64,000 nucleotides of DNA from Caenicola sp034331105. Its GTDB lineage: Bacteria > Synergistota > Synergistia > Synergistales > Synergistaceae. Below, in pieces: positions 8,428 through 17,171 of the stretch (its first letter is position 1; each line of letters begins with the position of its first letter). The notes below the pieces were generated by a model, which was given only the letters and a program-made list of their open reading frames with translations, had not been told where the DNA came from and did not search any database. Both the position numbers and the translations under genes were made by a program. The stretch lies in assembly GCA_034331105.1 (NCBI GenBank), contig JAXQGB010000015.1, forward strand, positions 62,001-126,000. Direction: 5' to 3'.

Positions 8428-9063
8428 ATGACGAAAAAGTTTTTAAGCGTGCTGACACTGGCCATACTTGCCGCTTTGCTCTCTTTCCAGAGTGCACATG
8501 CAATGACCACTATCGAATTTTACAGGCTCGCGAGAAAACAAAAGCACATACAGCCTTTCGCTGTAACTGTCCAGAGTGCATGTGAAACAGGCCACTGGAC
8601 CAGTGATCTCTGGAAAAGAGGTTATAACGGTGCAGGGATCAAGGTCTCATCAGAGTGGATCAATGCAGGAAAACCATATATAACCAAAAATAGCGTCGAG
8701 AGCAGGAACGGCGTTTATGGCAATGAGGCTTCCAAATTTAGAAAATACAGGTCGCCGGGTGAGTTTCTGAAGGATTATGAAAAAAAGATCCGACATGACT
8801 ATCCAAGATGCGCCAGAAACCACGACAATATATGGGGATATTTCGCAGGGCTTTATGACGGAAGAATTGGCAAATGGGCTACTGACCACAAATATTACGA
8901 AAAACTGACTGTTAAGGCAATAAAACTTGCACCTGAAATCTACAGCTCCAAATGGAAACACAAACTTATAAAAGATTTTAAAGTCGCTGCAAGAAGAAAT
9001 TCTCTTGAGAACTGGCAAAGGGACATTATTCGCAACGAGCTTAAAAAAGCCAACGTACTGTAG
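8428..9063 (+). CDS. Secreted glucosaminidase-like cell-wall hydrolase
   Basis: 211-aa exported protein. Residues 1-25 form a signal peptide (MTKKFLSVLTLAILAALLS, then cleavage after SAHA). The mature part resembles the LYZ2/glucosaminidase fold: FYRLARKQKHIQPFAVTVQS, a likely catalytic glutamate in ACETGHWTSDLWKRGYN, then FRKYRSPGEFLKDYEKKI and a late YYEKL segment. It would cut peptidoglycan glycan strands in the periplasm. ATG 8428 follows CGGAGG. It is a single-gene unit between a terminator and acpS. Confidence 0.72.
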   Translation: MTKKFLSVLTLAILAALLSFQSAHAMTTIEFYRLARKQKHIQPFAVTVQSACETGHWTSDLWKRGYNGAGIKVSSEWINAGKPYITKNSVESRNGVYGNEASKFRKYRSPGEFLKDYEKKIRHDYPRCARNHDNIWGYFAGLYDGRIGKWATDHKYYEKLTVKAIKLAPEIYSSKWKHKLIKDFKVAARRNSLENWQRDIIRNELKKANVL

Positions 9064-9122
9064 AAAGACTTTTCCCCAGGTACTGTTATCAATATCTTAG
9101 ATAAATAAAGCAGGTGTATAAG

Positions 9123-9491
9123 ATGATACGCGGGATCGGAATAGACGTATGTGATATCTCCCGAATGCGTAAAGCTGTTTCCAAAGAAGGATTTTGCAAG
9201 CGAGTCTTTTCTGAAGAAGAGATAACTTATGCGGAGTCTAACGCCGATCCGGCTGCACACTATGCCGCAGCTTTTGCTGCCCGCGAGGCCTTATCCAAAG
9301 CGACCGGATGGGGAATAGCAGGGCTTGGCATAAATTCCTGTTCAATCGAAAGAACTGCTTCAGGACCCCGTTTCAAATTTGACGAAAATACACTTTTAAA
9401 ATTTTCAAATGAGGGTGTAGACAACATTTTCCTTTCCATCTCGCATGAGGCCGGGATCGCTGTCGCAGTAGTGATAATGGAGAAAAACTAA
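9123..9491 (+). CDS. acpS: Holo-[acyl-carrier-protein] synthase
   Basis: 122-aa AcpS, which transfers 4'-phosphopantetheine from CoA to acyl carrier protein. The metal-binding motif GIGIDVCDISRM is at the N-terminus, and the second motif is FAAREALSKATGWG. The ending SISHEAGIAVAVVI is typical. ATG 9123 gives the usual start MIRGIGID and has AGGTG 6 nt upstream; GTG 9114 would add three residues. It is followed 2 nt later by nnrD/E, the arrangement seen in many bacteria. Confidence 0.95.
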   Translation: MIRGIGIDVCDISRMRKAVSKEGFCKRVFSEEEITYAESNADPAAHYAAAFAAREALSKATGWGIAGLGINSCSIERTASGPRFKFDENTLLKFSNEGVDNIFLSISHEAGIAVAVVIMEKN

Positions 9492-9493
9492 CG

Positions 9494-11023
9494 ATGAGGT
9501 ACTATTTTCCTGAAGACATCAGGCAGGCTGATACTCTTGCAATAGAGAAGTATGGCATGGCTTCGCTCGAACTTATGGAAAACGCAGGCACTAACGCTGC
9601 CCGTGAGACATTAAAGAGGTATCCGGATACACAAAGCTTCCTTATTTTAGCAGGGCCGGGAAACAACGGCGGTGACGGCTTCACAGCAGCAAGGTTTTTT
9701 TTGAAAAAAGGACTGAAGGTGACAATGATATTGTCATCTGACCCAGGAACATACAAGGGCGATGCCAAAATAAACCTGGAGGCCCTTATCAATTTTAATG
9801 ATCCGAACTGCACTATAAAATATTCGCAAAATCTCTCAGACAGCGAGATAAGCAAAGAGGCAAACGATGCTGACTGCCTGATCGATTCACTTCTCGGAAC
9901 GGGATCCAAAGGTGCTCCCAGGGGAGAAGTTGAACGCCTCATAAGGCACTGTGATAACGTTAGGGCAGTTGTGGCCTTTGATATTCCAAGTGGTATAGAT
10001 TCTTTATCTGGTAATGTTTATGATCCTTGCGTCAAGGCTGATATTACGGTCACCTTCCTTGCAGCAAAAAGAGGGATGTGTTTTTTTCCGGCGTATGATA
10101 TGTGCGGAACAGTTGTGGTCGCTGACATCGGTATATCTCCTGATAAGGTCCTTGATGACAATAAGAGCATCCTATCTTTCGGAAGGGAAGACATTCCAAA
10201 ACTGCTGCCTAAGATCCCAAAAGACATACATAAGGGTAAAAAGGGAGGCTTGCTGGTAGTCGGAGGAAGCGTCAACTACCGGGGAGCGCCTTTGCTTGCC
10301 GGCCTTGGGGCTCTGCGTTCTGGTGCGGGCCTGATCGTCCTTGCTATTCCTGATTTCATGGTAGACAGTGCATCGCTGTTTCTCCCCGAAGCTATCTTCG
10401 TGCCCCTGCGTACAAGAGGAGATGCGGTATTACCTGAGAGCCTTGCAGAAGCTATAGCACCGTGGGAAAAGAGATGCGATGCGGCTGCTGTTGGTCCGGG
10501 TCTGGGAAGGAATGAAGGTTCCGGATCTATAATTGACTGGTTCTGGAACAAATGGAAGAAGCCGCTCCTTGTTGACGGAGACGGACTGCACTTTCTTTCT
10601 TTTGATAAATACAGGCCTGCTTTCAGAGCCAATTCAGTTTTAACTCCTCACGTCGGTGAAGCAGCAAATTTGCTTGGAGCAACACCGGAAGATATTAACA
10701 AAGACAGGATCGGTGCTGCGGTTTCAATGTCGTGTGCAGCCGGAACAGTACTGCTGAAGGGCATGGATACTGTTGTATATTCAAAAGGAAAGAGCATAAC
10801 GATCATTAAGGGAAGCTCCCCATCTCTTGCTGTACCGGGATCGGGAGATGTGCTCAGCGGCTCTGTCGGCGCATTGATGGCATGCGGAATGCCAATATAC
10901 GATGCTGTGGTAACAGGAGCTGCCGCACATGCCGCTGCGGGGTCATTTATTGAGAAAAGATCAGGGATCCGAGGAACACTGGCGAGAGAGATAGCAGATG
11001 CACTGCCTTTCACACTCAACTAG
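9494..11023 (+). CDS. nnr: Bifunctional NAD(P)H-hydrate epimerase/dehydratase
   Basis: 509-aa fusion that repairs damaged NAD(P)H. Residues 1 to about 215 are the YjeF_N epimerase domain (GPGNNGGDGFTAARF, then DSLLGTGSKGAPRGE and FDIPSGIDSLSG). About residues 240-509 are the ribokinase-like ADP/ATP-dependent dehydratase domain (GGSVNYRGAPLLAGLGALRS, AVGPGLGRNEG, and the nucleotide/anion-binding PGSGDVLSGSVGALMA). The length and domain order are standard. It overlaps the tsaE start by 26 nt. Confidence 0.95.
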   Translation: MRYYFPEDIRQADTLAIEKYGMASLELMENAGTNAARETLKRYPDTQSFLILAGPGNNGGDGFTAARFFLKKGLKVTMILSSDPGTYKGDAKINLEALINFNDPNCTIKYSQNLSDSEISKEANDADCLIDSLLGTGSKGAPRGEVERLIRHCDNVRAVVAFDIPSGIDSLSGNVYDPCVKADITVTFLAAKRGMCFFPAYDMCGTVVVADIGISPDKVLDDNKSILSFGREDIPKLLPKIPKDIHKGKKGGLLVVGGSVNYRGAPLLAGLGALRSGAGLIVLAIPDFMVDSASLFLPEAIFVPLRTRGDAVLPESLAEAIAPWEKRCDAAAVGPGLGRNEGSGSIIDWFWNKWKKPLLVDGDGLHFLSFDKYRPAFRANSVLTPHVGEAANLLGATPEDINKDRIGAAVSMSCAAGTVLLKGMDTVVYSKGKSITIIKGSSPSLAVPGSGDVLSGSVGALMACGMPIYDAVVTGAAAHAAAGSFIEKRSGIRGTLAREIADALPFTLN

Positions 11024-11549
11024 AAGGCTGCAAATAGTTGCCTTTTCTGAAGATGAGACATTCTCCCTTGGAATGTCTATAGGAAAACATTCTTTCCCCG
11101 GCCTTACCATACTTTTGCATGGCGGGCTAGGTATGGGAAAGACTCTTCTCACACAGGGAATAGGCAAAACTCTGGGCTGCGGTAAGATAAAGAGCCCTAC
11201 TTTCATACTCATCGCTGAACATGAAGGGGAGATCCCGCTGATACACGCTGACCTTTACAGGCTGGATTCACATGTTGAGGCAGATACACTTGATTTCGAA
11301 AATTACATCGACAACGGATGCGTTCTTGTGGTGGAGTGGGCTGAAAGATGGCACACACCGCCTTTAAAGGACACTCTTGACATCGTGATAAACCAATACG
11401 GCGATGATGATAATTCAAGGGTCATCACGGTAAAGGCCCTGGGAAAAACTGCGGAAGATCTGCTGATAGCTCTTTCGGACGATATCCTGGAATCGGCCTG
11501 CGAAAAAGAGGGGAATTATGAAGGTACTGGGAATAGACTGCACAACTAA
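10998..11549 (+). CDS. tsaE: tRNA t6A synthesis ATPase TsaE
   Basis: P-loop ATPase needed with TsaB and TsaD for N6-threonylcarbamoyladenosine in tRNA. The Walker A motif is GGLGMGKTLLTQGIG, followed by the family segment SPTFILIAEHEG and HADLYRLDS; VVEWAERW is the late conserved motif. ATG 10998 lies inside nnr; a later start cannot be excluded. It overlaps tsaB by 32 nt, keeping the two in one translation unit. tsaD is not in the window. Confidence 0.93.
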   Translation: MHCLSHSTRRLQIVAFSEDETFSLGMSIGKHSFPGLTILLHGGLGMGKTLLTQGIGKTLGCGKIKSPTFILIAEHEGEIPLIHADLYRLDSHVEADTLDFENYIDNGCVLVVEWAERWHTPPLKDTLDIVINQYGDDDNSRVITVKALGKTAEDLLIALSDDILESACEKEGNYEGTGNRLHN

Positions 11550-12183
11550 ATTCACAAACATCGGGATCGCCTCCGAAGGAGCCCTCCTGTCTGAAATAAG
11601 CCTTGAACTCGGACGGCAGCAATCCTCGCGCCTTCCGCTTCTTGTAGAAGAGATGCTTAGTGACCTCTCCATTGATATTTCAGAGCTGGATCTTATCGCA
11701 GCGGCAAACGGCCCGGGGTATTACACAGGCATCAGGACGGGAATCGCATATTCCGCTGCACTTGCTAAAGCGCTTGGAATAAGGATACTACCTGTATCGT
11801 CGCTTGAGACCTTCGTCCACGACCTGAGAACTATGGGGATCCCTCTGGCTCCGGTCATAAAAGCCAGACAGAACTGCATTTATTGTGCTCTATATTTTTC
11901 TGATGGAAGCGAACTAAAGCCATTTGTATACCCAAAATTTTGTACTGCTGCAGAATTTGCTGATTTCCTTTGTTTTTACCCTGATGCCATGCTGGTAGGC
12001 AAAGACGTGAGCTTATTCAATGAATTTTCAGCTTTGCCTAATAATGTTTTGCCAAGAATTGTCGGAAGACCGGGGCAAACGGCTTTGATGGGAGAATATT
12101 ACAAAAAACTTTCCATTTCCCCTGATACGATTCAGGGTTCCTACCTTCGTGAACCGGATATAGGTCCAACTTCATATATATGA
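11518..12183 (+). CDS. tsaB: tRNA t6A synthesis protein TsaB
   Basis: 221-aa ASKHA-fold partner of TsaD. The N-terminus MKVLGIDCTTKFTNIGIA and the segment ANGPGYYTGIRTGIAYSAAL are diagnostic. TsaB lacks catalytic residues and scaffolds the t6A complex. ATG 11518 follows GAGGGGAATT within the 3' end of tsaE. Confidence 0.93.
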   Translation: MKVLGIDCTTKFTNIGIASEGALLSEISLELGRQQSSRLPLLVEEMLSDLSIDISELDLIAAANGPGYYTGIRTGIAYSAALAKALGIRILPVSSLETFVHDLRTMGIPLAPVIKARQNCIYCALYFSDGSELKPFVYPKFCTAAEFADFLCFYPDAMLVGKDVSLFNEFSALPNNVLPRIVGRPGQTALMGEYYKKLSISPDTIQGSYLREPDIGPTSYI

Positions 12184-12220
12184 CTACTATTGTCAGAATA
12201 TAAAGAATTTAATCTTTTCC

Positions 12221-12249
12221 TTGAATAAATGTGAAATGTTTGTCATAAT
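12221..12249 (+). promoter_or_regulatory. Promoter candidate for korDABC
   Basis: TTGAAT at 12221-12226, a 17-nt spacer and CATAAT at 12244-12249, about 80 nt upstream of the first kor gene. Confidence 0.5.
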
Positions 12250-12328
12250 ACCCAAGGTTATGCCAATCGATACTATTAATGGTTGACAGACAAATACTGA
12301 TTAGATGTGGGGAAGGAAGGTGGGTTTT

Positions 12329-12529
12329 TTGGCGAAGAAGTTCGACATCGATGTCTTCAGCAAATGGTGCAAAGGATGTGGCCTCTGTATCGCTATATGC
12401 CCTAAGAAAGTTCTTGAACTAAGCGAGCAGGTTAAATCTGTGCCTGTGCGTCCTGATGATTGCATTGGCTGCCACCAGTGCGACAACATCTGCCCTGATA
12501 TGGCAATAACAGTTAAGGAGCGTGACTAA
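12329..12529 (+). CDS. korD: 2-oxoacid:ferredoxin oxidoreductase, delta (ferredoxin) subunit
   Basis: 66-aa ferredoxin with two 4Fe-4S cluster motifs, WCKGCGLCIAICP and CIGCHQCDNICP (eight cysteines). It passes electrons from the oxidoreductase core to ferredoxin. The start is taken as TTG 12329, which has AAGGAAGGTGG just upstream and yields the family-typical AKKFDIDVFSKWCKGC; ATG 12305 would add eight residues but lacks a ribosome site. The alpha subunit gene follows after 2 nt. Confidence 0.9.
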   Translation: MAKKFDIDVFSKWCKGCGLCIAICPKKVLELSEQVKSVPVRPDDCIGCHQCDNICPDMAITVKERD

Positions 12530-12531
12530 AT

Positions 12532-13662
12532 ATGGCTCAGGTTGAATTCTGGCAGGGCAACAAAGCTATCGCCATGGGTGCAATTGCCGCCGGATGCAGA
12601 TTTTTTGGCGGTTATCCAATTACCCCTTCAACAGAGATCATGGAAGTTATGTCTGAAGAGCTTCCGGTACTAGGTGGAAAATTTGTTCAGATGGAAGATG
12701 AGATCGGTGGTATTGCGGCAACAATTGGCGCTTCAATAGCCGGACTTAAATCTATGACAGGAAGCTCAGGCCCTGGCATTTCACTGAAGCAGGAGCTTCT
12801 GGGCTATGCATATATAGCAGAAATTCCTATGGTCCTTGCTGACGTACAGCGCGGCGGTCCTTCAACAGGCCTCCCGACGAAAGTTTCTCAGGCTGACGTA
12901 ATGCAGGCCAAATGGGGAACACATGGCGATCATGGAACGATAGCCTATGCTCCCTCCTCGATCCAGGAATGCTACGAGATAACGGTCAAAGCTTTCAATA
13001 TGGCGGAGCGTTTCCGTCAGCCTGTCCTTGTTATGGCTGACGAGATCATCGGCCACATGCGCGAAAAGATCGTCATCCCCGAACCCGGCACATATGAGAT
13101 CATAAACCGCAAAAAGCCGACCGTATGCCCGGAAGAATTTATTCCTTACAAGGCAGACGATGATGACGTTCCTCCGATGGCTGCATTCGGCGATGGATAT
13201 CGCTGGCACGTTACAGGTCTTACCAGCAACGACTGGGGATTCCCGACAAACGAAGCTGACGAGATCGATAAGAAGGCAAACCGCATAATCCGCAAGGTGG
13301 ACCGTTTCCGTGACGACATCGTGGAATTCAAGGAAGAGAGCATGGAAGATGCAGAAGTCGTAGTAGTTTCCTACGGCAGCGTCTCACGCTCAGCACTCCG
13401 TGCGATCCGCGAACTTCGTCTCGAGGGCGTCAAAGTTGGACATTTCCGTCCTATCACACTCTGGCCCTTCCCTGACAAAGAGATCGCAGAACTCTCAAAG
13501 AGAGTCAAACATATCATCGTACCCGAACTTAACGCCGGACAGATGGTCAATGAAGTTGAGAGAGCCGTTGCAGGCAGATGCGAAGTACATCGCAAGAACC
13601 TCATTAACGGTGAACTCTACAAACCCGACCATATCATGTCCTTCATCAAGGAGGTGGCGTAA
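12532..13662 (+). CDS. korA: 2-oxoglutarate-type ferredoxin oxidoreductase, alpha subunit
   Basis: 376-aa alpha subunit carrying the pyrimidine-binding domain and the transketolase C-terminal domain. Typical segments are GAIAAGCRFFGGYPITPST, MEDEIGGIAATIGAS, GSSGPGISLKQEL and the late GHFRPITLWPFPDKEI. With the other subunits it oxidatively decarboxylates a 2-oxoacid to acyl-CoA with ferredoxin reduction. The sequence pattern is closest to 2-oxoglutarate or branched-chain type enzymes rather than pyruvate. It is 2 nt from korD and 2 nt from korB. Confidence 0.92.
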   Translation: MAQVEFWQGNKAIAMGAIAAGCRFFGGYPITPSTEIMEVMSEELPVLGGKFVQMEDEIGGIAATIGASIAGLKSMTGSSGPGISLKQELLGYAYIAEIPMVLADVQRGGPSTGLPTKVSQADVMQAKWGTHGDHGTIAYAPSSIQECYEITVKAFNMAERFRQPVLVMADEIIGHMREKIVIPEPGTYEIINRKKPTVCPEEFIPYKADDDDVPPMAAFGDGYRWHVTGLTSNDWGFPTNEADEIDKKANRIIRKVDRFRDDIVEFKEESMEDAEVVVVSYGSVSRSALRAIRELRLEGVKVGHFRPITLWPFPDKEIAELSKRVKHIIVPELNAGQMVNEVERAVAGRCEVHRKNLINGELYKPDHIMSFIKEVA

Positions 13663-13664
13663 TT

Positions 13665-14492
13665 ATGCCCCGCGAAGATGTAAAAAAACTCCTACGTACC
13701 AAATTTATGCCACACATCTGGTGCCCCGGATGCGGACATGGAATAATCATGCACGCAATACTCCGCTCCCTCGCAGAACTTAAGATACCCCAGGATCAGA
13801 TATGCATTTCTTCAGGTATCGGATGCTCCAGCCGTATGCCCGGATACATCGACGCATGCACGCTCCACACAGCGCACGGACGTTCACTCGCCTTTGCGAC
13901 TGGGGTTAAGATGGCAAATCCCGCTCTCACCATTGTCAACGTAATGGGAGACGGCGACGGAACCGCTATCGGCGGAAACCACTTTATCCATGCATGCCGC
14001 CGCAACATAGGCATCACTGCTGTAGTAATGAACAACAACATCTACGGCATGACCGGCGGACAGGCTTCCCCGACAACACCTGAAGGCGCATTTGCATCAA
14101 CAGCTCCTTACGGTGCGATCGACCCGACATTCGACATCTGCAAACTCGCAGAGGGCGCCGGAGCCACATACGTTGCACGTGCAACAGTTGCTCAGCCCGC
14201 AATGTGCGAGCAGATACTCAAAAAGGCCATTCTGCACCAGAAGAAGGGCTTTGCTGTTGTCGAACTTATCTCCTTCTGCCACACGCAGTTTGGCCGTAAG
14301 AACAAGCGCAGCCGCCCGATGGACAACATCAACTATCTTAAGGACAACTCAGTCATGAAGGCCAAAGCCGACACAATGACTGCTGAAGAACTCAAGGGCA
14401 AGATAATCATTGGCGAATTCGTCAATGTCGAAGATGCCCGCGAATACACTGAGCGCTATGATGAGATCATCGCACGCGCTCAGAAGGCATAG
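13665..14492 (+). CDS. korB: 2-oxoglutarate-type ferredoxin oxidoreductase, beta subunit (TPP)
   Basis: 275-aa thiamine-diphosphate subunit. The N-terminal Fe-S cysteines are in WCPGCGHG, a third is in GIGCSS and a fourth in ISFCHTQFG. The TPP/Mg site reads GDGDGTAIGGNHFIHACRRN with NNNIYGMTGGQ. This is the subunit that decarboxylates the 2-oxoacid. It is in the same operon as korD, korA and korC. Confidence 0.93.
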   Translation: MPREDVKKLLRTKFMPHIWCPGCGHGIIMHAILRSLAELKIPQDQICISSGIGCSSRMPGYIDACTLHTAHGRSLAFATGVKMANPALTIVNVMGDGDGTAIGGNHFIHACRRNIGITAVVMNNNIYGMTGGQASPTTPEGAFASTAPYGAIDPTFDICKLAEGAGATYVARATVAQPAMCEQILKKAILHQKKGFAVVELISFCHTQFGRKNKRSRPMDNINYLKDNSVMKAKADTMTAEELKGKIIIGEFVNVEDAREYTERYDEIIARAQKA

Positions 14493-14505
14493 GGGGTAAC
14501 GGATC

Positions 14506-15075
14506 ATGAGCGAACGTTTTGAAATTCGCGTTGCTGGATCCGGCGGACAGGGAGTCATCCTCGCCGCAGTGATCCTGGGTGAGGCTGCCGCACTTAACAC
14601 AGAGGGCCTCAATTCTGTTCAGAGTCAGGCATACGGCCCCGAAGCCCGCGGCGGAGCTTCCAAGTCAGAAGTCGTATATGACCGCGCTGAGATAGACTAC
14701 CCGAAGGCAGCACATCCCAACCTTCAGGTCATCCTTACTCAGAAGGCATGTGACCAGTACAGCCACGACACAGCAAAGGGCGCAACCGTCATCCTTGACG
14801 ATTTCTTTGTAACAGAGCCCCCGAAGCTTGATGCCGATGTATACCTTCTCCCAATAGTAAGAACTGCAAGAGAGAAGCTCGGCCGTGAGCTCGTAGTCAA
14901 CATGGTCGCACTTGGCACAGCTGCGAAGGTCCTTGAAGTTAAGAACCTGACAAAGCCCGAAGCGATCAAAAAAGCTATTCTTGCAAGAGTTCCAAAAGGA
15001 ACAGAGGAACTTAACTCTAAAGCTTTTGATTACGGATATCAAATGATGGACGAGGCAATGGCTGCAAGGAAGTAG
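14506..15075 (+). CDS. korC: 2-oxoglutarate-type ferredoxin oxidoreductase, gamma subunit
   Basis: 189-aa gamma subunit with the N-terminal signature RVAGSGGQGVILAAVILGEA and QSQAYGPEARGGASKSEVV. It binds the CoA-proximal face in family structures. It lies 13 nt after korB and ends the operon before a terminator. Confidence 0.92.
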   Translation: MSERFEIRVAGSGGQGVILAAVILGEAAALNTEGLNSVQSQAYGPEARGGASKSEVVYDRAEIDYPKAAHPNLQVILTQKACDQYSHDTAKGATVILDDFFVTEPPKLDADVYLLPIVRTAREKLGRELVVNMVALGTAAKVLEVKNLTKPEAIKKAILARVPKGTEELNSKAFDYGYQMMDEAMAARK

Positions 15076-15102
15076 AAACACATCTGATATAATCTGTCAG
15101 AA

Positions 15103-15131
15103 GGGGCGGGGAGATTTCCCTGCTCCTTTTT
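15103..15131 (+). terminator. Terminator of the kor operon
   Basis: Arms GGGGCGGGGA (15103-15112) and TCCCTGCTCC (15117-15126), with two G-U pairs, followed by TTTTT. Confidence 0.8.
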
Positions 15132-15157
15132 CTATTCGGCCTTTTTGGAGGGATAAC

Positions 15158-16525
15158 ATGCTTCAGGGAGAAATAAAGAAGTTTAAAATTACAGAGATAA
15201 ACAACGAAGGGGAGGGCATAGTCAGGCTCGGGGATGAACGCTTCGTTGTCTTTGTTCCCGATGCGCTTCCTCAAGAAGAGGTCACGTGCCGTATAGTCCA
15301 GGCAAAGAAAAATTACGCGACGGCAAAAGTCATCGAGAGGCATAATGACTCATCGATAAGAATAAAGCCGCTTTGCCCGGTTTACGGAAAGTGCGGAGGA
15401 TGTCAGCTCCAGCACATAGATTACACGTCACAGCTCAAGCTTAAGACAAAAACTGTCTTCGACGCTATCAAAAGGATCGGGGGAGTACCGGATCCTTCAA
15501 TTAATAATTGCATTCCCTCGCCATCCCAGTGGGGTTACAGAAACAAGGCCTCCCTACCCGTACAGACTGATCGCAGGGAAAAGTTTCTTGCCGGCTTCTA
15601 TAAAAACCGAAGCCACGATATTGTTCCGTTTACAGGCTGTCCTGTCCTGCTTCCAAAACTGGAGTCAAACGTAATCTCACTTATCAAGGACTTGAAAGAG
15701 GCGGGGCTTGAGGGATGGAATGACAAGAGTAACCATCTTATGGGTTTTATAAGACACCTTGTGTTTCGGACCGCAAAATATACAGATCACAGCTTATGCG
15801 GAGTTGTTGCGGGCAGATCTGCTGACAGGGATGAGGCACGGAAGCTAAAAAATATAGCTGCCGGACATTCAGATGATCTCAGGGGCATTGTCTTCAACAA
15901 AAACTTCTCAAAAGGCAACTTCATCTGGGGAGATGAGTTCTCTTCCATCCATGGCGAGACAGTTATGCAGGAAGTGCTTGGAAAGTACAGATTCAACTTT
16001 GAAATATCCTCCTTCTTCCAGATCAATTCTGAGCAGGCGCTTGCGCTTTACAAATACGCTTCAACAATGGCTGCAGGGGCGTCTCCCGAAAATATCCTTG
16101 AACTGTATTCCGGTGCTGGAACTATGACCGCATTTCTCTCAGAGGGTGCAAAGCACGTCACAGCAGTGGAGGAGTGGCCCCAGGCTTCGAAATACCTGAA
16201 GATCAATGCGGAACTCAACGGACTTGACAACATAACAGGCCATTCGGGGTCAGCCGAGGATATTTCAGAGGCTCTTTCAGGCGAAAGATTTGATACAGTA
16301 GTGCTTGATCCTCCAAGGACAGGATGCGATCCCAGAGTCATTGCCTCCATAATAAAGATATCACCGCAAAAAATAGTATACGTCTCATGCGGCCCCGCAA
16401 CACTGGCCCGTGACATAAAGAGACTTATAACAAACGGCTACTCTATCAAAACCATCCAGCCGTTCGACATGTTCCCCCAAACAGGACATGTTGAGACTGT
16501 TGTCTTGATGTCGCGCAAAGATTAA
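15158..16525 (+). CDS. rlmD: 23S rRNA (uracil-C5)-methyltransferase RlmD/RumA type
   Basis: 455-aa SAM-dependent RNA uracil-C5 methyltransferase. Residues 1-60 are a TRAM domain. The 4Fe-4S cysteines are in CPVYGKCGGC and the later FTGCPVL. SAM motifs are ILELYSGAGTMTAFLS and VVLDPPRTGCDP, and the catalytic cysteine is in VYVSCGPATLARD. The FFQINSEQA signature is present. RlmD, RlmC and TrmA-like enzymes are hard to tell apart; target U1939 is the family default. ATG 15158 follows GGAGGG. A 26-nt piece of this gene recurs at 20353-20378. Confidence 0.88.
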   Translation: MLQGEIKKFKITEINNEGEGIVRLGDERFVVFVPDALPQEEVTCRIVQAKKNYATAKVIERHNDSSIRIKPLCPVYGKCGGCQLQHIDYTSQLKLKTKTVFDAIKRIGGVPDPSINNCIPSPSQWGYRNKASLPVQTDRREKFLAGFYKNRSHDIVPFTGCPVLLPKLESNVISLIKDLKEAGLEGWNDKSNHLMGFIRHLVFRTAKYTDHSLCGVVAGRSADRDEARKLKNIAAGHSDDLRGIVFNKNFSKGNFIWGDEFSSIHGETVMQEVLGKYRFNFEISSFFQINSEQALALYKYASTMAAGASPENILELYSGAGTMTAFLSEGAKHVTAVEEWPQASKYLKINAELNGLDNITGHSGSAEDISEALSGERFDTVVLDPPRTGCDPRVIASIIKISPQKIVYVSCGPATLARDIKRLITNGYSIKTIQPFDMFPQTGHVETVVLMSRKD

Positions 16526-16553
16526 TAATAGGCCCTAAAAGACCTGAAATCAG

Positions 16554-16607
16554 AGGTTTCCGGATTTTCGGCAACAATTGCCGATTGCCGGAAACCTTTC
16601 TTTTTGT
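16554..16607 (+). terminator. Rho-independent terminator after rlmD
   Basis: Perfect arms AGGTTTCCGG (16554-16563) and CCGGAAACCT (16588-16597), followed by TTCTTTTTGT. The long loop itself contains CGGCAA...TTGCCG, a nested hairpin. Confidence 0.85.
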
Positions 16608-17171
16608 CTTTCTAATTAGAGTAAGCCTTAAAAGAATTGTTAGGTTATGGCTATGGAACTGCTTTTCACTCTGCGAGTGTACAGAACTGCTGTTTTTAGG
16701 ATAGGTTCAAGCTATAGAACTGTTGTAATAATTTTAAGGCGGCAGCCCGGTTATGGAACTGCCGCCTCGTTCTTTATACTCCTAGATCCTCACTGCTAAC
16801 ATGCAGCTAAAGTATCATACGCATACGTTTAATCATATAATTGACAGCCGTTTGTGGCTTGCCAATTAGTTCGGCTATTGCGTACTGAGATTTCCCATCA
16901 TTGAGCATTGCAAATATGCCTGCTAGATCTGGTGTTTGCTAAAGTATGCGGTAGGCTGCATCGAATCGCAACCAGTGTCAGCAAAACTGCTAAACAGGGT
17001 TTAGGCAAAACAGGCATTGTTTTGTGATTTAACCTGCTACTATTTAAACAGGAGGCAAAGGCGAGACTATAAATTATAAATACTATTGGATGCTAAAGGA
17101 AGTTTCTATCAAGCAGGCAAACAAATGGTTTATTTTGGTGAATCGATCGAATGAACAGAGGAGGAAAAATA
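16608..17171. other. Intergenic stretch with degenerate repeats and a gene remnant
   Basis: No intact gene is visible in these 560 bases. GAACTGY-type units recur at 16656, 16684, 16718 and 16756 in loosely similar surroundings. An inverted repeat GGCGGCAG (16738-16745) / CTGCCGCC (16759-16766) could be a weak terminator. A helix-turn-helix protein remnant lies on the minus strand at 16807-16938. The stretch marks the left edge of the accessory region. Confidence 0.6.
16807..16938 (-). pseudogene. Remnant of a helix-turn-helix protein
   Basis: The minus strand encodes about 43 residues bounded by stops, including GIFAMLNDGKSQYAIAELIG and KPQTAVNYMIKRMRMIL. The pattern is that of a helix-turn-helix (turn at residues AELIGKPQ), as in regulators, sigma region 4 or transposase N-termini. 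No start codon with a ribosome site is present, so it is read as a leftover of a longer gene. Function of the parent gene is not known. Confidence 0.5.
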
